From: Rhizomicrobium sp.
GTDB taxonomy: Bacteria; Pseudomonadota; Alphaproteobacteria; Micropepsales; Micropepsaceae
Direction: 5' to 3'
NCBI GenBank assembly: GCA_037200385.1
Contig: JBBCGL010000001.1
Location: 992,001 to 1,056,000 of the forward strand
DNA length: 64,000 nucleotides
Part shown: piece after piece, positions 53,553-64,000 of the stretch
How the letters are laid out: the number at the start of each line of letters is the position of its first letter
How positions within the stretch are numbered: position 1 is the first letter of the stretch
The notes under the pieces: model-generated
What the model saw: the letters and a program-made list of their open reading frames with translations, nothing else
Database searches by the model: none
What the model was told of the DNA's origin: nothing
Made by a program: the position numbers and the translations under genes

Positions 53553-54286
53553 ACGCGCCCAGCGCCACCGATGCCTGGCGCGTCGCGGCGCTGACCATGA
53601 TGCCGCCGGAGCAACTGCGCGCCCTGCTCGGCGGCGACCCAGGCGAGGCCGCGGCCTGGGTGCAGGCGGCGGCGGCCTGCGGCATCCCGGAGGCGCAGGT
53701 CCGGCTCGGCCGCATGCTGCTGGAGGGACAAGGCGTGGCGCAGGATGCGCGCGCGGCCTTCGCCTGCTTCCTCAGCGCGGCGCAGAGCGGCGATGCGGAT
53801 GCCTGCAACATGCTGGGACGGGCCTTCGAGAACGGCTGGGGCACGGCGCCCGATCTCCCGCGCGCCGCGGCGCATTACGCGCAGGCCGCCGAGGCGGGGC
53901 ATGCCTGGGGGCAATACAATCTCGGGCATCTGCTGCTCGACGGAAACGGCGTGGCGCAGGATCGCGACGCGGCGTTCCTCTGGTACATGCGGGCCGCGAC
54001 GCAAGGCCATGCGCGCGCGATGAACCTCGTGGCGCGCTGCTTCGAGGAAGGCTGGGGCGTGGCGCGCGACCGCAACGCGGCGCGCAACTGGTATCGCAAA
54101 TCGGCCGAGGGCGGCTATTTCCGCGGCGCCTACAACTATGCGACGATCATCGGCGCCGAGGGCTGCATCGCCGGCGCGGTGCTGTGGTTCCGCCGGGCGC
54201 TCGACACGGCGACCGAGCCGACGCGGAGCAATCTCGCGGCGGCGCTGCGCCGGCATCCGGATGCACGGGTGCGGGCGCTGGTCTAA
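53534..54286 (+). CDS. Sel1/TPR-repeat protein of the piu operon
   Basis: Protein of about 250 residues with four or five Sel1-like repeats ([73 protein letters not shown]). Such solenoids bind partner proteins. A Sel1 gene is also found between or next to piuA and piuC in Pseudomonas. The start is either ATG 53534, 18 bp inside piuC, or TTG 53549 overlapping the piuC stop. Confidence 0.88.
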   Translation: MGRAELNAPSATDAWRVAALTMMPPEQLRALLGGDPGEAAAWVQAAAACGIPEAQVRLGRMLLEGQGVAQDARAAFACFLSAAQSGDADACNMLGRAFENGWGTAPDLPRAAAHYAQAAEAGHAWGQYNLGHLLLDGNGVAQDRDAAFLWYMRAATQGHARAMNLVARCFEEGWGVARDRNAARNWYRKSAEGGYFRGAYNYATIIGAEGCIAGAVLWFRRALDTATEPTRSNLAAALRRHPDARVRALV

Positions 54287-54807
54287 GCGCGCGCGAACAG
54301 GTCGCGCGGCCTTCCGGCGATCACGCTTTCGAAATCCAGCAGGGCGCGCTTGAGCGGCAGCCCGCCGCCGAAACCGACCAGCGCGCCGTCGGCGCCGACC
54401 ACGCGATGGCACGGCACGACCAGCGGGATCGGATTGCGGTTGCAAGCGACGCCGACGGCGCGCGCCGCTTCCGGTCCGCCGCCGAGGCTCTTGGCGATGG
54501 CGCCGTAGGATAGCGTCTCGCCGAACGGGATCGCGAGCATCGCGGACCACACGCCGCGCTCGAAATCGCTGCCCTCTTCGATGTGCAGCGGAAGGTCGAA
54601 CGCCGTGCGCGTGCCTTCGCAATATTCGGCGACCTGGGCGCGGACGGGCGCGAGCGCCGCGTCGTCCTCGATGCCGCCGAACGGGCGGCGGCGCACATCG
54701 GCATGCAGCCAGTAGCGCACGAGGCGGCCGTCAGCGTCGATCGCGGCAGCCTGACGGCCGAACCGCGTGTCGAAAGCGCTCCAGCGATAAAGCGGCTCGT
54801 CGGTCAT
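54283..54807 (-). CDS. ogt: Methylated-DNA-[protein]-cysteine S-methyltransferase
   Basis: Protein of 174 residues from ATG 54807. It transfers alkyl groups from O6-alkylguanine to Cys133 in VVPCHRVVGADGALVGFGGG. FERGVWSAMLAIPFGETLSYGAIAKSLG is the DNA-binding helix block. There is no AdaA domain, so Ogt rather than Ada. It converges on the Sel1 gene, sharing 4 bp. Confidence 0.95.
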   Translation of the reverse strand: MTDEPLYRWSAFDTRFGRQAAAIDADGRLVRYWLHADVRRRPFGGIEDDAALAPVRAQVAEYCEGTRTAFDLPLHIEEGSDFERGVWSAMLAIPFGETLSYGAIAKSLGGGPEAARAVGVACNRNPIPLVVPCHRVVGADGALVGFGGGLPLKRALLDFESVIAGRPRDLFARA

Positions 54808-54881
54808 GGACGGAAGATGGCGCGCGGGGGCGCGATCTTCCACCCAAAACTTGCTGTCGAGGTCCGAAAACGGCCAGCGCT

Positions 54882-55253
54882 CTATTCGGCGGGCGGCTGC
54901 CAGAGCTCGATCTTCGTGCCGTCGGGATCGAGGATCCAGGCGAACTTGCCCATGCCCTCCATCTCCTGGCGGCCGTTCACCGCGACGCCCTTGGCCTCGA
55001 GGCCGGCAAGGAAGGCATCCAGGTCGTCAACCGCGAAATTGATCATGAACTCGCGCGACGACGGCTGGAAATGGCCGGAGTCCTTGTTGAACGGCGACCA
55101 CACCGCATAGCCCGGGCCGCCACCTTGCGTGCCGATCATCGCGCCGCCCCAGTCTTCGACGCCGATGCCGAGCGTGTCGCGATACCACGCGGTGAGCGCC
55201 TTGGGGTCCGGGCTGTGGAAGAACACCCCGCCGATTGCCGTGATCCGTGCCAT
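54882..55253 (-). CDS. VOC (glyoxalase/bleomycin-resistance-fold) protein
   Basis: Protein of 123 residues from ATG 55253, preferred to ATG 55259 because GGAG then sits at proper spacing. ITAIGGVFFHSPDPKALTAWYRDTLG and GKFAWILDPDGTKIELWQP are the two halves of a VOC fold, with a metal-ligand His and the C-terminal Glu. Substrate unknown. Confidence 0.9.
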   Translation of the reverse strand: MARITAIGGVFFHSPDPKALTAWYRDTLGIGVEDWGGAMIGTQGGGPGYAVWSPFNKDSGHFQPSSREFMINFAVDDLDAFLAGLEAKGVAVNGRQEMEGMGKFAWILDPDGTKIELWQPPAE

Positions 55254-55396
55254 CGTCATTCTCCTTGTGTGCCTGCTCTATCAGCGACGCGCCGACAGGA
55301 AACGGCTGTGGTATTCGAGCATGGGTGGAGAGCGGTGGGCAATCGCGCGGCGCCCAGCTCGGCTTCTTGCCCCGGCTGTCACGAGAGTCGAGAGAC

Positions 55397-55427
55397 AAAA
55401 AGGGCCGCTGTTGCCAGCGGCCCTTTT
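55397..55427. terminator. Bidirectional intrinsic terminator after rpoC
   Basis: GGGCCGCTG (55402-55410) and CAGCGGCCC (55415-55423) form a 9-bp stem with loop TTGC. AAAAA before it and TTTT after it give a U-run on either strand. It lies 83 nt past the rpoC stop on the minus strand. Two more hairpins (about 55454-55474, 55481-55502) lie between it and rpoC. Confidence 0.9.
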
Positions 55428-55509
55428 GTTTCGCGGGAGAGGTCGCCCCCTCCACCAAATCGCTTTGCGATTTGGTCCCCCTCCCCCGCTTCGCAGGGGA
55501 GGAGCTTTG

Positions 55510-63841
<8,332 letters not shown>

Positions 63842-63918
63842 TCTTGCGTCCTTGTCGCGGCCATAATTGACCGCTTATTGGTCCGAATAATTGCAAAACC
63901 AATGGCAAACGCCACCGA

Positions 63919-63947
63919 CCCTCCCGACGGACGAATCGTCGGGAGGG
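63919..63947. promoter_or_regulatory. Strong hairpin in the rpoB upstream region
   Basis: CCCTCCCGACG (63919-63929) pairs perfectly with CGTCGGGAGGG (63937-63947) around a 7-nt loop. It lies 78 nt upstream of rpoB on the minus strand. No U-run follows. In E. coli the rplL-rpoB spacer holds an attenuator and an RNase III site; a similar role is inferred. The rest of 63842-64000 shows no gene. Confidence 0.55.
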
Positions 63948-64000
63948 GGTGGGTTGAACGAAATATGTACGCGGGGTGGGTTCTTCAACCCTCCACGCCT

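Overview
The window is a GC-rich chromosomal segment of an alphaproteobacterium, packed with genes and showing no phage, transposase, CRISPR array or rRNA. The class is inferred from ATP12 (the F1-ATPase assembly chaperone shared by alphaproteobacteria and mitochondria), a short-LID adenylate kinase placed after secY, PCC-type propionyl-CoA carboxylase genes, and the order rplQ-degP ... rarA-crcB-rluA-ATP12 that I know from other alphaproteobacteria. Genus cannot be fixed from the sequence alone.

Layout, left to right. (1) 1-10.4 kb, mixed metabolism: start of a thiolase, a membrane-anchored CBS-like protein, isovaleryl-CoA dehydrogenase, a cyclopropane-fatty-acid-synthase-type methyltransferase, tRNA-Leu(GAG), an assimilatory sulfate-reduction pair (siroheme-synthase-like gene plus cysH), an isolated FliN/SpoA gene, lipB, a small HxH membrane protein, acylphosphatase and a TonB-dependent receptor. 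(2) 10.4-18.5 kb: pccA and pccB, separated by a FUSC membrane protein, an M28 aminopeptidase and a RidA-type deaminase. (3) 18.6-23.2 kb: rarA, crcB, an RluA-type pseudouridine synthase, a bicupin and ATP12, all on the minus strand; the last four are joined by 1-4 nt overlaps. (4) 23.3-27.8 kb, envelope genes: an S9 hydrolase resembling lasso-peptide isopeptidases, an 8-strand-type outer-membrane barrel and a DegP/HtrA protease. (5) 28-36 kb: the alpha operon (rpsM-rpsK-rpoA-rplQ) with its own promoter, separated from secY-adk by an inserted 605-residue plus-strand gene and a catalytically degenerate beta-lactamase-fold gene. (6) 33.5-49.5 kb: an unbroken minus-strand str-S10-spc superoperon from rpsL to adk. 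(7) 49.9-55.3 kb: an insertion between rpoC and rpsL holding a MAPEG protein, a Fur-boxed siderophore-uptake operon (TonB receptor, PiuC hydroxylase, Sel1 protein), an O6-alkylguanine methyltransferase and a VOC protein. (8) 55.5-63.8 kb: rpoC and rpoB.

How the genes work together. The translation and transcription core (28 minus-strand genes) dominates. IVD, thiolase and PCC point to branched-chain amino-acid and odd-chain acyl catabolism. The cysG-like/cysH pair supplies siroheme and reduces activated sulfate. The piu-type operon is a complete iron-starvation module, with two Fur-like boxes flanking a good promoter.

The strongest non-coding signals are: a TTGACG-N16-TATACT promoter with a hairpin-rich 136-nt leader before rpsM; intrinsic terminators after rplQ and rpoC; and a family of 50-150 bp nested palindromes (outer arms GTCATCCCCGGC/GCCGGGGATGAC) scattered between genes, with variants lodged inside ribosomal-protein operons. 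I saw no complete new defence or mobile system. The best candidates for something undescribed are the adk-rpsM insertion, the orphan isopeptidase-like hydrolase and the nested palindrome family.
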